Assembly (NCBI GenBank): GCA_964235605.1
Contig: CAXSCR010000055.1
Location: 1 to 29,888 of the forward strand
From: DATCRE01 sp964235605
GTDB taxonomy: Bacteria > Bacteroidota > Bacteroidia > Cytophagales > Cyclobacteriaceae
Reading direction: 5' to 3'
Length of the DNA stretch: 29,888 nt
Shown: positions 14,551 through 22,662 of the stretch, piece by piece
Layout: the number at the start of each line of letters is the position of its first letter
Numbering within the stretch: position 1 is the first letter of the stretch
The notes under the pieces: model-generated
Databases searched by the model: none
What the model saw: the letters and a program-made list of their open reading frames with translations, nothing else
What the model was told of the DNA's origin: nothing
Program-made: the position numbers and the translations under genes

Positions 14551-15848
14551 CCAAAACAAAAAGTACTGGCATTTTCTTAACAGAAGCAGATTGCTTCATG
14601 CATACACTTGAGAAAAGACATATCAACCAAACTGGTATGTCTACCAATATATGCCACTACTTATTGGAGTTAGAAGGAAGGTTCGATGCAGAGAAATTTC
14701 GTGAGAAGATAAATACCAATACAGACATTCTTTGGCTCGCTTCTTTAATGCCCTATAAAAGTTTTCCGCTTGCTCTTCCTGAATGGATCCAACAGAAAAC
14801 GATTAAAGAAATTCCACTTCATGTTCACAACGATGATACCTTAATACCCGAAACGATTATCAACCGCGGAATGCATAAGAACGACACGCATATTTGCATT
14901 GATGTTATTTATCGAAGTAATGGTGATTCTGCTTTAATCTTTTCGTGGCATCATTTGTTAATGGATGGCTATGGTGTTGTTCTTTTACTAAAGCAACTTG
15001 CAGGCAAAGGTGATTCTCCCTTGCATCATATTGTTGACGATAGCCCGAATAGAAATTTGCCATGGACGCAGTTAGCAAATGCTACACGCGCAAAATTTTT
15101 TGTTGATCGCATTTCAAAAAAGCCATTAACAACCATTGCTCCACCTACAACTATTAGCAACCGATATCAGAAAATAAGAGTCATTAGGTTTAGCACGGAT
15201 GAGTCTGCGCAAATTGATAGAAATGGTTTAAAGCTTGGAGCACAATTTGGTAGAAGTCCGATATACCTTGCAAGTGCTGCGCGAGCCGTTAAAAATTTAT
15301 TGGTAAGAAAGGGTGTTACTATAAATGATTTCTGGATACCTGTTCCTAAAGATCAAAGATTGAAGGGTGCGGATGGTCCTTTACTTGGCAATCATCTTTC
15401 TTTTTTGTTCTATCGATTGAAAGCAAAGGAATTAGATTCATTAAAAAGTACAGTTCGATCTGTGAACTATCAAATGGTGGATCAGATTAAAAGTGGTATT
15501 GCTAAAGATTATGACATACTGATGAAGTTTCTGCGCAGAACACCAACGCCACTTTATTATTTTTGGATAAAAGGTCCCCAAGGTGGGTCGCTAGCAAGTT
15601 TTCTTTTCACGGTAGCGGCTGATCACCCCGGTGATTTTTTAGAATTTCAAGGCCATACCATTAAGGATGCCTGGAGTTTTCCGTCTGGCATTTATCCACC
15701 CGGTCTTAATTTTGCCTTCATGAGATTCAAGGGCAATCTTCATATCATGATTAATTATTTTCAGGCGGTAATTTCTGAAACAGAGATCGATCAAATTGAA
15801 ATGGATATTAAGATGGATTTAATTACGGCTGCAGCACACCATGTATAA
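14547..15848 (+). CDS. Condensation-domain-like acyltransferase
   Basis: This 433-residue protein has the catalytic signature HHLLMDG at residues 135-141 (HHxxxDG), which defines the superfamily of NRPS condensation domains, PapA-type acyltransferases and wax ester synthases. Its length equals one stand-alone domain. The second half shows the second-lobe features of that fold (WIPVPKDQRLKGADGPLLGNH near residue 270, and a Gly/Pro-rich SFPSGIYPPGLNFAFMRFKG near the end). It should transfer an acyl group from the carrier protein to an amine or alcohol. It overlaps the ACP gene by four bases and the FAD oxidoreductase gene by eight, so the genes are translationally coupled. I do not recognise a specific characterised homologue; the acceptor could be a lipid, an amino acid or a hydroxylated carotenoid, all guesses. 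Confidence 0.82.
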   Translation: MTKTKSTGIFLTEADCFMHTLEKRHINQTGMSTNICHYLLELEGRFDAEKFREKINTNTDILWLASLMPYKSFPLALPEWIQQKTIKEIPLHVHNDDTLIPETIINRGMHKNDTHICIDVIYRSNGDSALIFSWHHLLMDGYGVVLLLKQLAGKGDSPLHHIVDDSPNRNLPWTQLANATRAKFFVDRISKKPLTTIAPPTTISNRYQKIRVIRFSTDESAQIDRNGLKLGAQFGRSPIYLASAARAVKNLLVRKGVTINDFWIPVPKDQRLKGADGPLLGNHLSFLFYRLKAKELDSLKSTVRSVNYQMVDQIKSGIAKDYDILMKFLRRTPTPLYYFWIKGPQGGSLASFLFTVAADHPGDFLEFQGHTIKDAWSFPSGIYPPGLNFAFMRFKGNLHIMINYFQAVISETEIDQIEMDIKMDLITAAAHHV

Positions 15849-17082
15849 AATCGAGACAGATATAGTTGTTGTTGGTGGCGGCATTGCTGGTTTTTCTGCA
15901 GCAATGGCTGCTTCAGAAAGTAACAAAGTTATTCTCATAGATAGAAATTCATTACTTGGTGGAGATTCAACCAACGCCAACGTCGGGACATTCTGTGGTA
16001 CACACCTCCGCTCTTCAACAGCAGCCAAAGTTGTTGGGTATAATTTTACAAAGACATTTCTAAAATTACTAAATGATGTGTGTGAACATGCGACACCACA
16101 GGTTCATCATGAAGGGCTTTATATTATTCCATACGAATGGAAGGCCTTACAAGAATTGTACGTTGCGCAATTAAATAAAAATAATGTAGAGGTAAGACTA
16201 AGCACAACGCTCTTACATGTTAACGTTAGTAAAAACAGAATAACAAATCTTGTTGTTAAAAATGAAAAGGATGAATTAGAAATAAAATGCGATTCGGTTA
16301 TTGATTGCAGCGGAAATGCTATCGTATCACAGCTTGCAGGAATTGAAACCATAAACGAAAGTTCGTATCAGGCTGCTTCGCAAGTTTTTCGCATTAACAA
16401 TATTGCAGCTAATAATGAGTACACATTAAACATGGCCATAAAGCGTGCTGTCCTTAGAAAGGCAAGTGAAATGAATTGGCCCTCAAGTTATGCATCGCTA
16501 AGTGTTGTGCCTGGTTCTTTAAGAGATAATAATGCTGATTTTAAACTCACATTACCAGAAGTTATTACGGACGACATTGAGAAAAATAAAACCATTTCAG
16601 ACGAAGGACGTAAACGTGTTAAAGACGTTTATGCAGTTCTTCATTCAGACATTGAAAGTTTTGAACATGCAAAGCTTGAAATGATCTTTCCTCAAACTGG
16701 AATTCGCGTACAACAACGTTCAAAAGGAAAGTATATATTGACAGAGCAAGATATTCTAACCAATAAGCAATTTGACGACAGCATTGCTATCGGTACCTGG
16801 CCAATTGAAGAGTGGGATGTTGGTGGTAGTTTGAAAATGGAATACTTCGCTGAAGAAGGTTATTATACGATTCCCGCAAGGTGTTTAATTTCTCATCAGA
16901 TTGGCAATCTATTTTTTGCTGGTAAAAATATTTCGGCTACGGCGCGTGCTATTGCCAGTGCGCGTGTTATGGGAACAGGCATGCAGACTGGCTATGCAGC
17001 CGGCAAAATTGCCTGTGCAAAAAATGTTCAAGAATACACTAATATTATAGCCTCACTTCATCATGAGCTCAGCGGATCTTAA
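15841..17082 (+). CDS. FAD-dependent oxidoreductase of the ACP operon
   Basis: This 413-residue flavoprotein opens with a Rossmann motif VVVGGGIAGFSAAMAA (about 9-24), an acidic ribose contact (LIDRNS, about 32-37) and GGDSTNANVG (40-49). It has the second GDx-like flavin motif near its C-terminus (IGNLFFAGKNISATARAIAS). The pattern suits the FAD_oxidored group of FAD-dependent dehydrogenases or oxidases (Pfam PF12831 type). No signal peptide or heme or cysteine ligand set is seen. The gene overlaps the acyltransferase by 8 bases and the acyl ligase by 20, so it is almost certainly part of one pathway. It might oxidise the carrier-bound acyl group or the final product, introducing a double bond or carbonyl. 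The reaction is unknown. Confidence 0.82.
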   Translation: MYKIETDIVVVGGGIAGFSAAMAASESNKVILIDRNSLLGGDSTNANVGTFCGTHLRSSTAAKVVGYNFTKTFLKLLNDVCEHATPQVHHEGLYIIPYEWKALQELYVAQLNKNNVEVRLSTTLLHVNVSKNRITNLVVKNEKDELEIKCDSVIDCSGNAIVSQLAGIETINESSYQAASQVFRINNIAANNEYTLNMAIKRAVLRKASEMNWPSSYASLSVVPGSLRDNNADFKLTLPEVITDDIEKNKTISDEGRKRVKDVYAVLHSDIESFEHAKLEMIFPQTGIRVQQRSKGKYILTEQDILTNKQFDDSIAIGTWPIEEWDVGGSLKMEYFAEEGYYTIPARCLISHQIGNLFFAGKNISATARAIASARVMGTGMQTGYAAGKIACAKNVQEYTNIIASLHHELSGS

Positions 17083-18511
17083 AGAGAACGTATATAATAC
17101 ACTGATTCAGTCGGCACAAAAATGGCCAGATCATGTTGCCATTGTTGATGAATATGGTACGCTAACATTCAGCGAATTATATGAACAAACGGAGCGTTTG
17201 CGAACTTTTTTTCTTAAAGCCGGTTTACAAAATACGGGTCTAGCTGTCATCACTAAAAATAGTCGGCATTTTATTATGGGATTATATGCTGGGCTGGCTT
17301 GTGAATGTGTGGTGATGCCCCTTGCGCATTATCAACGACCCGAAGAAATTAGTAAAGCATTAATTGAAGCAAGAATTCATTTTGTTTTTTCTGACCAGGC
17401 AGAGATAGCTTCTACAGGCGTTAATCCATGTCAGTTTGAAATGGCATCACCCTTGTTTTTATATAGAACCGACCTTGATTTAAGCGAGCTAACAGTTCCA
17501 TTTTTACATCATGCTGCCGTTATGCGCTTCACGTCAGGCACAACTGGTGATGCGCGGTGTGTCATACTTACGCATCAATCAATCATTAAACGAATAGAAG
17601 CTGCCAACGAAGGCTTACAGCTGTCAGAACGCGATCGTGTAATCTGGGTGTTGCCGATGGCTTATCATTTTATTGTTTCTATAATGCTTTACATCCGCTA
17701 CGGCGTTGGCATAATTATCTGTGAAGACTTTTTAGCAGAAAGTATTGTTGAGAAGGCAATGGCGTATAGAGGCACATTTTTATATGCATCACCCATGCAC
17801 ATCCGTTTGCTAGCTTCTAGTAGAAAAGAATTTTTATTGCCCGACTTAAAGCGTGTGATTTCTACAACAACAGGAATAAGTCCTTTAATCTGCAAATCTT
17901 TTGAAGAGAAATTTAATCTTCCTGTAAGCCAAGCGTTTGGCATTATTGAGATTGGCTTGCCTATCATTAATATCAAAAAGTCTAAGGAAACTCCTGAGGC
18001 GGTCGGGTATGCGCTTCCAGCTTTTCAAGTTGCTATACTCGATGAAAATTTTAAAACTGTTAAGCATGGGGCTATTGGTAAGTTAGGGATAAAAGGGCCA
18101 GGTATGTTTGATGCTTATTTAAGTCCGCCGAAACTTCAAAACGAAGTACTGAAAGAAGGTTGGTTTGTTACTGGCGATCTTGCTTGCATGGATGGCGATG
18201 GACTAATCCAAATAAAAGGGAGAGAAAAAAATATGATCAACGTTTCGGGTAACAAAGTTTTTCCGGATGAAGTAGAGGAAGTAATCAATCAATTCGCTGG
18301 TGTAATAACTTCGAAAGTCTATGGACAACTCCATCCTTTAATAGGCGAGATTGTTACAGCCGATGTGGTGCTACAAAATAAAAATAGTTTTGATCAGGAG
18401 GAACTGATAAGACACTGCAGGCAATTATTATCATCTTTTAAAATTCCACAACGCATTCATGTAAAAGATCATATTGAAATGACGGCAAGTGGAAAAATCA
18501 AGCGTGCTTAA
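17063..18511 (+). CDS. AMP-forming acyl ligase (adenylation enzyme)
   Basis: This 482-residue ANL-superfamily enzyme should adenylate a carboxylic acid and pass it to the carrier protein or CoA. Seen motifs are the phosphate loop FTSGTTGDARCVILTH (156-171), the aromatic/Glu segment AFGIIEIG (near 293-300, in place of YGxTE), the hinge-region motif GWFVTGDLACMDGDG, KGREKNMINVSGNKVFPDEVE, and the catalytic lysine in the C-terminal TASGKIKRA. Two points are unusual: the loop lacks the common Pro-Lys-Gly (it has Ala-Arg-Cys), and the protein ends right at the A10 lysine. The substrate cannot be predicted. It is last in the four-gene operon and its stop overlaps the sulfotransferase stop by 14 bases, tail to tail. 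Confidence 0.86.
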   Translation: MSSADLKENVYNTLIQSAQKWPDHVAIVDEYGTLTFSELYEQTERLRTFFLKAGLQNTGLAVITKNSRHFIMGLYAGLACECVVMPLAHYQRPEEISKALIEARIHFVFSDQAEIASTGVNPCQFEMASPLFLYRTDLDLSELTVPFLHHAAVMRFTSGTTGDARCVILTHQSIIKRIEAANEGLQLSERDRVIWVLPMAYHFIVSIMLYIRYGVGIIICEDFLAESIVEKAMAYRGTFLYASPMHIRLLASSRKEFLLPDLKRVISTTTGISPLICKSFEEKFNLPVSQAFGIIEIGLPIINIKKSKETPEAVGYALPAFQVAILDENFKTVKHGAIGKLGIKGPGMFDAYLSPPKLQNEVLKEGWFVTGDLACMDGDGLIQIKGREKNMINVSGNKVFPDEVEEVINQFAGVITSKVYGQLHPLIGEIVTADVVLQNKNSFDQEELIRHCRQLLSSFKIPQRIHVKDHIEMTASGKIKRA

Positions 18512-19658
18512 TTTCCATCGGATAACCAAAAGCCTTGAAGGCAAAACCCCAACGTCTTATAATTTTTTCGTGCGTTGTTTTATCAATCTTTACATATGCA
18601 TTGGTTTTATAATCAGCATTGCTTTGCAATTCTTCAAGAAGAAAAGGCAAAGCTTTTTCGAATGATCCTAACGAAAGATGATTATAGACTTTTTCAGCTA
18701 TATCGATTGGTGAGGCAATGAAATCCTCGTAAGAAAATTCTATTATTTGGTCTTTTGGAATTAGTGATCGGTCTGCCAAATATTTTTTATACATATGTTC
18801 ATATGCATAAAGAATGTGATCCTCCATAAAACTGTTGCTTACTTTCTGGAAGCCAATAATCGGTAGTATTTTTTCATAAAGCCGTTCATTAGACAAATAG
18901 ACTTTAAACGGATCACGATAGATATGAATGAACTTCGCATTTGGGTACAGTTCATAAATCTCTTTTAACCTGCCTGTATTAGCCGGACTTTTCAGTAACA
19001 GACTTTTGCCTGGATAACGTAGACTTAGCTTCTTTAAAAAGTAGTCAAAATGTTGTTTCCAATATTGCTTAATCGATTGATCTGGATTGTTGAATGTAAC
19101 ATACTGATCAAACCATTTGTAAATATTTCGCGGAAAGTATAGTCCATGTACCCAAGAGGTATTACTCATATTTCCTAATGCAAATTCTTCTTCAATGGGT
19201 AAGGTTGCTCCTGCTTTAACATTGTCTTGCGGGCGTGTAGCGGGCATGGCGGCTTCTAAGATTTTCTGAGTGAATTTACCAGCAGTAAGAAATATATTAG
19301 GCATCAAGCCTTCAGAAGTTGAGCAGAAAGCGAAGTTTGGATCTTTACTTAATACATATTGCAAAAAGGTTGTACCACTTCTCGGGTGGCCAAGAATGAA
19401 TATGGGTGGCGCCACAGTAGTATGCTTAATTTTTTTATTGAATCGAATGTATTCGATAAGGTGAATCGGCACATTCAGTAAGATATTGCCCGTAAAAAAT
19501 AATGCTTTTGGCCAATAGCAGGGATCAATAGCAAATTTATTTTTCCAAAGAAGATGTAGCCATTTCGGCAAGCTTATGCCCAAAGCTGTGTGCGTTGGAT
19601 TGAAGTAGTCTTTGATTGAATATTTGATATGCATGTTCGTACGACAAGTTAATACCAC
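18498..19658 (-). CDS. PAPS-dependent sulfotransferase family protein
   Basis: This 386-residue protein contains the 5'-phosphosulfate loop FILGHPRSGTTFLQ (about 87-100), the defining motif of the sulfotransferase fold, and a 3'-phosphate segment IHIYRDPFKVYLSNERLY near residues 245-262. It should move sulfate from PAPS to a hydroxyl group on a small molecule, lipid or glycan. A shorter start at Met9 (19634) is possible. A hydrophobic segment (about 51-70) may make it membrane-associated. It is convergent with the acyl ligase, overlapping by 14 bases, which suggests long co-residence but not co-transcription. With CrtZ, CrtD and the ACP operon nearby, a hydroxylated carotenoid or acyl lipid is a reasonable but unproven acceptor. 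PAPS synthesis genes are not in the window. Confidence 0.85.
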   Translation of the reverse strand: MVLTCRTNMHIKYSIKDYFNPTHTALGISLPKWLHLLWKNKFAIDPCYWPKALFFTGNILLNVPIHLIEYIRFNKKIKHTTVAPPIFILGHPRSGTTFLQYVLSKDPNFAFCSTSEGLMPNIFLTAGKFTQKILEAAMPATRPQDNVKAGATLPIEEEFALGNMSNTSWVHGLYFPRNIYKWFDQYVTFNNPDQSIKQYWKQHFDYFLKKLSLRYPGKSLLLKSPANTGRLKEIYELYPNAKFIHIYRDPFKVYLSNERLYEKILPIIGFQKVSNSFMEDHILYAYEHMYKKYLADRSLIPKDQIIEFSYEDFIASPIDIAEKVYNHLSLGSFEKALPFLLEELQSNADYKTNAYVKIDKTTHEKIIRRWGFAFKAFGYPMEIKHA

Positions 19659-19843
19659 ATAGTGGAATTAAAAACTTATGCAATATGCTACACAGGGAAA
19701 TCGCTTTCAAAATGATAGTTGATTAAGAGTAATTTTTACTAACTATTGATATAAAGAGAATTCCTTCTCATGATGTTTTAGAATGGTGTTTGTTTTACTC
19801 GCATTCTAACCAGTTTTAATAATGCATAAAACTTTAAAAAAAT

Positions 19844-19886
19844 CGAGCTCGCAACTCAAAGCTAGCGGCCAGAAGCTAAAAACTTA
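19844..19886. repeat. AGCT-rich intergenic repeat, copy 3
   Basis: The stretch contains GAGCTCGCAACTCAAAGCTA followed by GCGGCCAGAAGCTAAAAACT, with three AGCT tetramers in about 40 bases. It shares CTCAAAGCT with copy 1 (reverse complement) and AAAGCTAGC with copy 2. The surrounding 278-base gap (19659-19936) between the sulfotransferase and folB shows no convincing gene. Confidence 0.5.
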
Positions 19887-19936
19887 AAGCGATTTCCCTG
19901 ATAGACTACATGCTTCTATCTTAATGCCATGAATTG

Positions 19937-20293
19937 CTACCTTTTTTTAGTTAAGCTAACCGAAGAACGTTTACACTTTCCGCCAATTGGTGGGTTGAGT
20001 TTGGAGATTTTAAACTCAACGGAAAGCGCTGCCGGAAATTCTTGAAGTACATCGTTTACTATTTTTCCTGCGACTGTTTCAAGAAGTTTGGAAGGTTTTT
20101 CCATCTCATCTTTTACTATTCGAAAGAGTGTTTCGTAATTTATAGTAGCTGTAAGGTCATCATTTTCTGCTGCTAAAGAAAAGTCAGTTTCGACAGCAAT
20201 GTCAACCTGAAACCAGTTGCCCGATTCACGTTCATGTGGATAAACACCATGGAAGGCATGGAAATCAAGACCTTCGAGCGATATGCGTCCCAT
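19937..20293 (-). CDS. folB: Dihydroneopterin aldolase
   Basis: FolB cleaves 7,8-dihydroneopterin to 6-hydroxymethyl-dihydropterin and glycolaldehyde in folate synthesis. The 118-residue protein has the tunnelling-fold signature: ISLEGLDFHAFHGVYPHERE (4-23), QVDIAVETDFSLAAENDDL, the NYETLFRIVKDEM segment with the pterin-binding Glu, LLETVAGKIVNDVL, and KISKLNPPIGGKCKRSSV containing the catalytic Lys region. It is the last gene of a minus-strand operon and begins one base after the stop of the DivIVA-domain gene, so translation is probably coupled. Length is normal. The link between folate synthesis and a DivIVA-like protein is positional only. Confidence 0.92.
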   Translation of the reverse strand: MGRISLEGLDFHAFHGVYPHERESGNWFQVDIAVETDFSLAAENDDLTATINYETLFRIVKDEMEKPSKLLETVAGKIVNDVLQEFPAALSVEFKISKLNPPIGGKCKRSSVSLTKKR

Positions 20294-20294
20294 T

Positions 20295-21041
20295 TTATCC
20301 GATCTCGTCGAAAAAGGATTTTTGTACCCGGCGTGGGCTAGACTCTACTTCCATGTGTGATTGTGGCTCGAGAGCATCTTCCTTTTCTCGTCTCGGCTGT
20401 TCTACTGGCGTTTGTGGCGCTAGCGGTACAGAAGGAGAAGGTGATTTATATTCTTGGTTAGGGAAGATGGCTTTCTTTGTTTCCCTTCTTACTTGGTTTA
20501 AGTGTTGATCTGCATCGAATTGAAGTGCGTTACTTCTGGCTCTTTCTACACGGTCTAGCGTATCATTCGATAGGCGCTTCAATTCACTTATCAAATCATC
20601 TCTCGATGATTCTAATTTCTTATAACTTTCAACCAGAATCCTCAATCGGTCTTCCATATCTGCTAAGATCTCTTTAGCACGCATGTCAGATTCTTCAATA
20701 GTATCTTTTGCTTTCGATTTCGCTTCGTTTAACATGGCTTCAGCTTTGAACTGAGATTCACGTATGTGAAGTTCGGCCGCCTGGCGAGCCTGCCCAATAA
20801 CACTTGCCCCAGTGTCTTCTGCTGTTTTCAAAGTTTTGTAGAGAGAGTTCTCCACTTCTCTTAGCTTAAGAATTTCTCGTTCGGTTGTTTCTAACTTAAT
20901 ACGTAGCTCTCTATTTTCGTCAAGGGCACGTTCCCATTCCTGTGAAAGTGTGAGAAGGAAACCATTCACTTCATCTTTGTCGTAGCCGCGAAAATGTTTT
21001 TCGAAACTCTTTTGTCGTATTTCCAGAGGTGTAACTCTCAT
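20295..21041 (-). CDS. DivIVA-domain coiled-coil protein
   Basis: The first 60 residues match the DivIVA N-terminal domain: RVTPLEIRQKSFEKHFRGYD (2-21) and KDEVNGFLLTLSQEWERAL, the part that in Gram-positive DivIVA forms the membrane-curvature-binding coiled coil. Residues about 40-190 are an extended charged coiled coil (ETTEREILKLREVENSLY; AEAMLNEAKSKAKDTIEESD), with a Pro/Ser-rich tail from about 200. Length is 248. In Bacteroidota the cellular role is not established; a cytoplasmic scaffold at curved membrane or the division site is an inference from the domain. It overlaps the upstream WD40 gene by four bases and is followed by folB after one base, so the three are an operon. Confidence 0.87.
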   Translation of the reverse strand: MRVTPLEIRQKSFEKHFRGYDKDEVNGFLLTLSQEWERALDENRELRIKLETTEREILKLREVENSLYKTLKTAEDTGASVIGQARQAAELHIRESQFKAEAMLNEAKSKAKDTIEESDMRAKEILADMEDRLRILVESYKKLESSRDDLISELKRLSNDTLDRVERARSNALQFDADQHLNQVRRETKKAIFPNQEYKSPSPSVPLAPQTPVEQPRREKEDALEPQSHMEVESSPRRVQKSFFDEIG

Positions 21042-21964
21042 AATGATTGATGTTCTAGATTAATGTTCCAAACGGATATAGTTCTGTCATCGCTCGCACT
21101 GAGCAATTGACGGTGATAGCTTGACCATAAAAGCTTATTGACGGAAGTTCCATGCCCGGCATGTCGGGATTTATCGATGACTTTTAACAACTTCAATTCT
21201 TCAGTGTCCCACACTTTAATGGATTTATCCATGCTACAAGTTACAAAATGTTTGCCATCTGGACTAAACTCAAGGTGATTTATAGCATAGAGGTGTGCTA
21301 CAATCTCAGTTGCTTGTGTATAACCTGCTCCTACATCCCATACTTTTAAACGCGCGTCACGCGAGCCACTGAATAAAAAATTATAGTCAGGTGAATAACG
21401 CAAAGTAAATACAGAGTTTGTGTGGCCCTGCCATTCGTTAATTAATTTTAATGTATCCAAATCAAATACACGAATTTTATGATCGCTATAGCCAACAGCG
21501 ACATGTCCTAATTTTTGGTTTATAGCAATGGTACGTGCACTTTTTTCTGAGGGCTGAATTTTATTAAGGACTAGTAATTTCTCCACATCAACCTTAATCA
21601 GTGCGCCATCACCTGTTGCAATAAAAATGAAATCTCCCATAGACTGGATGTCAAAAATGGCAGCTGATGTTAAGTTTAACGAACCAACTTCCTTTTTATT
21701 TCTCCAATCCAATAGATGGATGCCGTCATAATTATGCCCGACTATTAACAATTCATGTCGTGGTTGCATATGCAATGCATAAACCGAATTAGGGAGTTTT
21801 GCTATTAAATCGCCCTCCTCAGGTTTTTCAAGATCCCACTTTGCAATCATGCCATCGCCTGCACCTGAAAAAAATATATTCTCTGCGTTTGACTTCTGAA
21901 GCGTATAGACGCAATCACGATGTCCTGTAAGAGAATGTATTCTGGTAACTTGAAGTTTTGTCAT
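21038..21964 (-). CDS. WD40-repeat protein
   Basis: This 308-residue cytoplasmic protein is built almost entirely of WD40 repeats, probably seven blades. Clear repeat ends are KWDLEKPEE near residue 43, LKVWDVGAG near 215, IKVWDTEEL near 257 and ISVWNINLE at the C-terminus, each preceded by GH-type turns such as LTGHRDCVYTL (13-23) and WQGHTNSVFTLRYSPD. No enzymatic domain or signal peptide is seen, so a scaffold or interaction platform is likely. It heads the operon with the DivIVA-domain protein and overlaps it by four bases, which makes the DivIVA-like protein a plausible partner. A 15-base palindrome lies in the short divergent gap before it. Confidence 0.88.
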   Translation of the reverse strand: MTKLQVTRIHSLTGHRDCVYTLQKSNAENIFFSGAGDGMIAKWDLEKPEEGDLIAKLPNSVYALHMQPRHELLIVGHNYDGIHLLDWRNKKEVGSLNLTSAAIFDIQSMGDFIFIATGDGALIKVDVEKLLVLNKIQPSEKSARTIAINQKLGHVAVGYSDHKIRVFDLDTLKLINEWQGHTNSVFTLRYSPDYNFLFSGSRDARLKVWDVGAGYTQATEIVAHLYAINHLEFSPDGKHFVTCSMDKSIKVWDTEELKLLKVIDKSRHAGHGTSVNKLLWSSYHRQLLSASDDRTISVWNINLEHQSL

Positions 21965-21970
21965 CTTATC

Positions 21971-21996
21971 CTAACTTTCCGAAAGTTCTAACTTTC
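21971..21996. promoter_or_regulatory. Palindrome and direct repeat in a divergent promoter region
   Basis: The 54-base gap between the WD40 gene and the phosphopantetheinyl transferase gene contains the palindrome AACTTTC-C-GAAAGTT (21973-21987) and a direct repeat CTAACTTTC at 21971-21979 and 21988-21996. TAACTTTC is one mismatch from the -7 consensus. The arrangement could serve both divergent genes as promoter and operator. Confidence 0.4.
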
Positions 21997-22018
21997 AGCA
22001 AGCATATCAAAAGAATAA

Positions 22019-22645
22019 ATGCCTTTAGAAAAAATAGAGACAACAGAAAGGCGAACATGGGCGCTTTGGAAAATTGAAGAACAGGAGGCTGAGTTGATTA
22101 ATCGCCTTGAGCCCTTTCATGCGTTGCCTAACAACATTACAAATAAACAAAAACGACTCGAGTCACTCGCCGGAAGGTTGCTTGTGAAAATAATACTCCA
22201 TGAATTGAAGATGCCTTTTCAAGGGCTCGTCAAAAATGAATTTGGAAAACCATTTCCGGTTGGTTCAGATTTTCAATTATCGCTTAGTCATTCCTATCCT
22301 TATGTTGCCGCCGTTATAGATAAACATCAGTCGGTGGGTATAGATGTTGAGCAACCCAAAGCCAAATTACTGATAATCGCTCCCAGGGTACTTCATGTCA
22401 CTGAGCTGGCTGATGCAGGCGATAGTGTAGTAAAGCATTGTGTTTATTGGTGTGCTAAAGAGACTTTGATAAAAGTACACGGAAAAAAAGATCTCACCTT
22501 TGCTGAACATATTATAATACAGCCATTTGAACTTTCAAAAGCTGGTTTTATTAATGGCCGGATTATTGTCAACCACGTCGAGACAGTTATTCCTCTGCGA
22601 TATGCTGTAGAGGAGAACTTTGTGATGGTTGTTAGTGAGCAGTAA
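22019..22645 (+). CDS. 4'-phosphopantetheinyl transferase, Sfp type
   Basis: This 208-residue enzyme transfers phosphopantetheine from CoA to a serine of carrier proteins. The family motifs are present: RLESLAGRLL (about 46-55), LSLSHSYPYVA (about 87-97), the Mg-binding GIDVEQP (107-113) and WCAKETLIKVHG (144-155, W-x-x-K-E). Size and architecture are of the two-lobed Sfp group with broad carrier specificity, not the short AcpS. Because the ACP at 14293 belongs to an operon with no transferase of its own, this gene is a reasonable activator for it, although it may equally be the cell's general enzyme. It is divergent from the WD40 operon and 17 bases upstream of a redoxin gene. Confidence 0.92.
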   Translation: MPLEKIETTERRTWALWKIEEQEAELINRLEPFHALPNNITNKQKRLESLAGRLLVKIILHELKMPFQGLVKNEFGKPFPVGSDFQLSLSHSYPYVAAVIDKHQSVGIDVEQPKAKLLIIAPRVLHVTELADAGDSVVKHCVYWCAKETLIKVHGKKDLTFAEHIIIQPFELSKAGFINGRIIVNHVETVIPLRYAVEENFVMVVSEQ

Positions 22646-22662
22646 TAGCGTTAAATTGAAAT

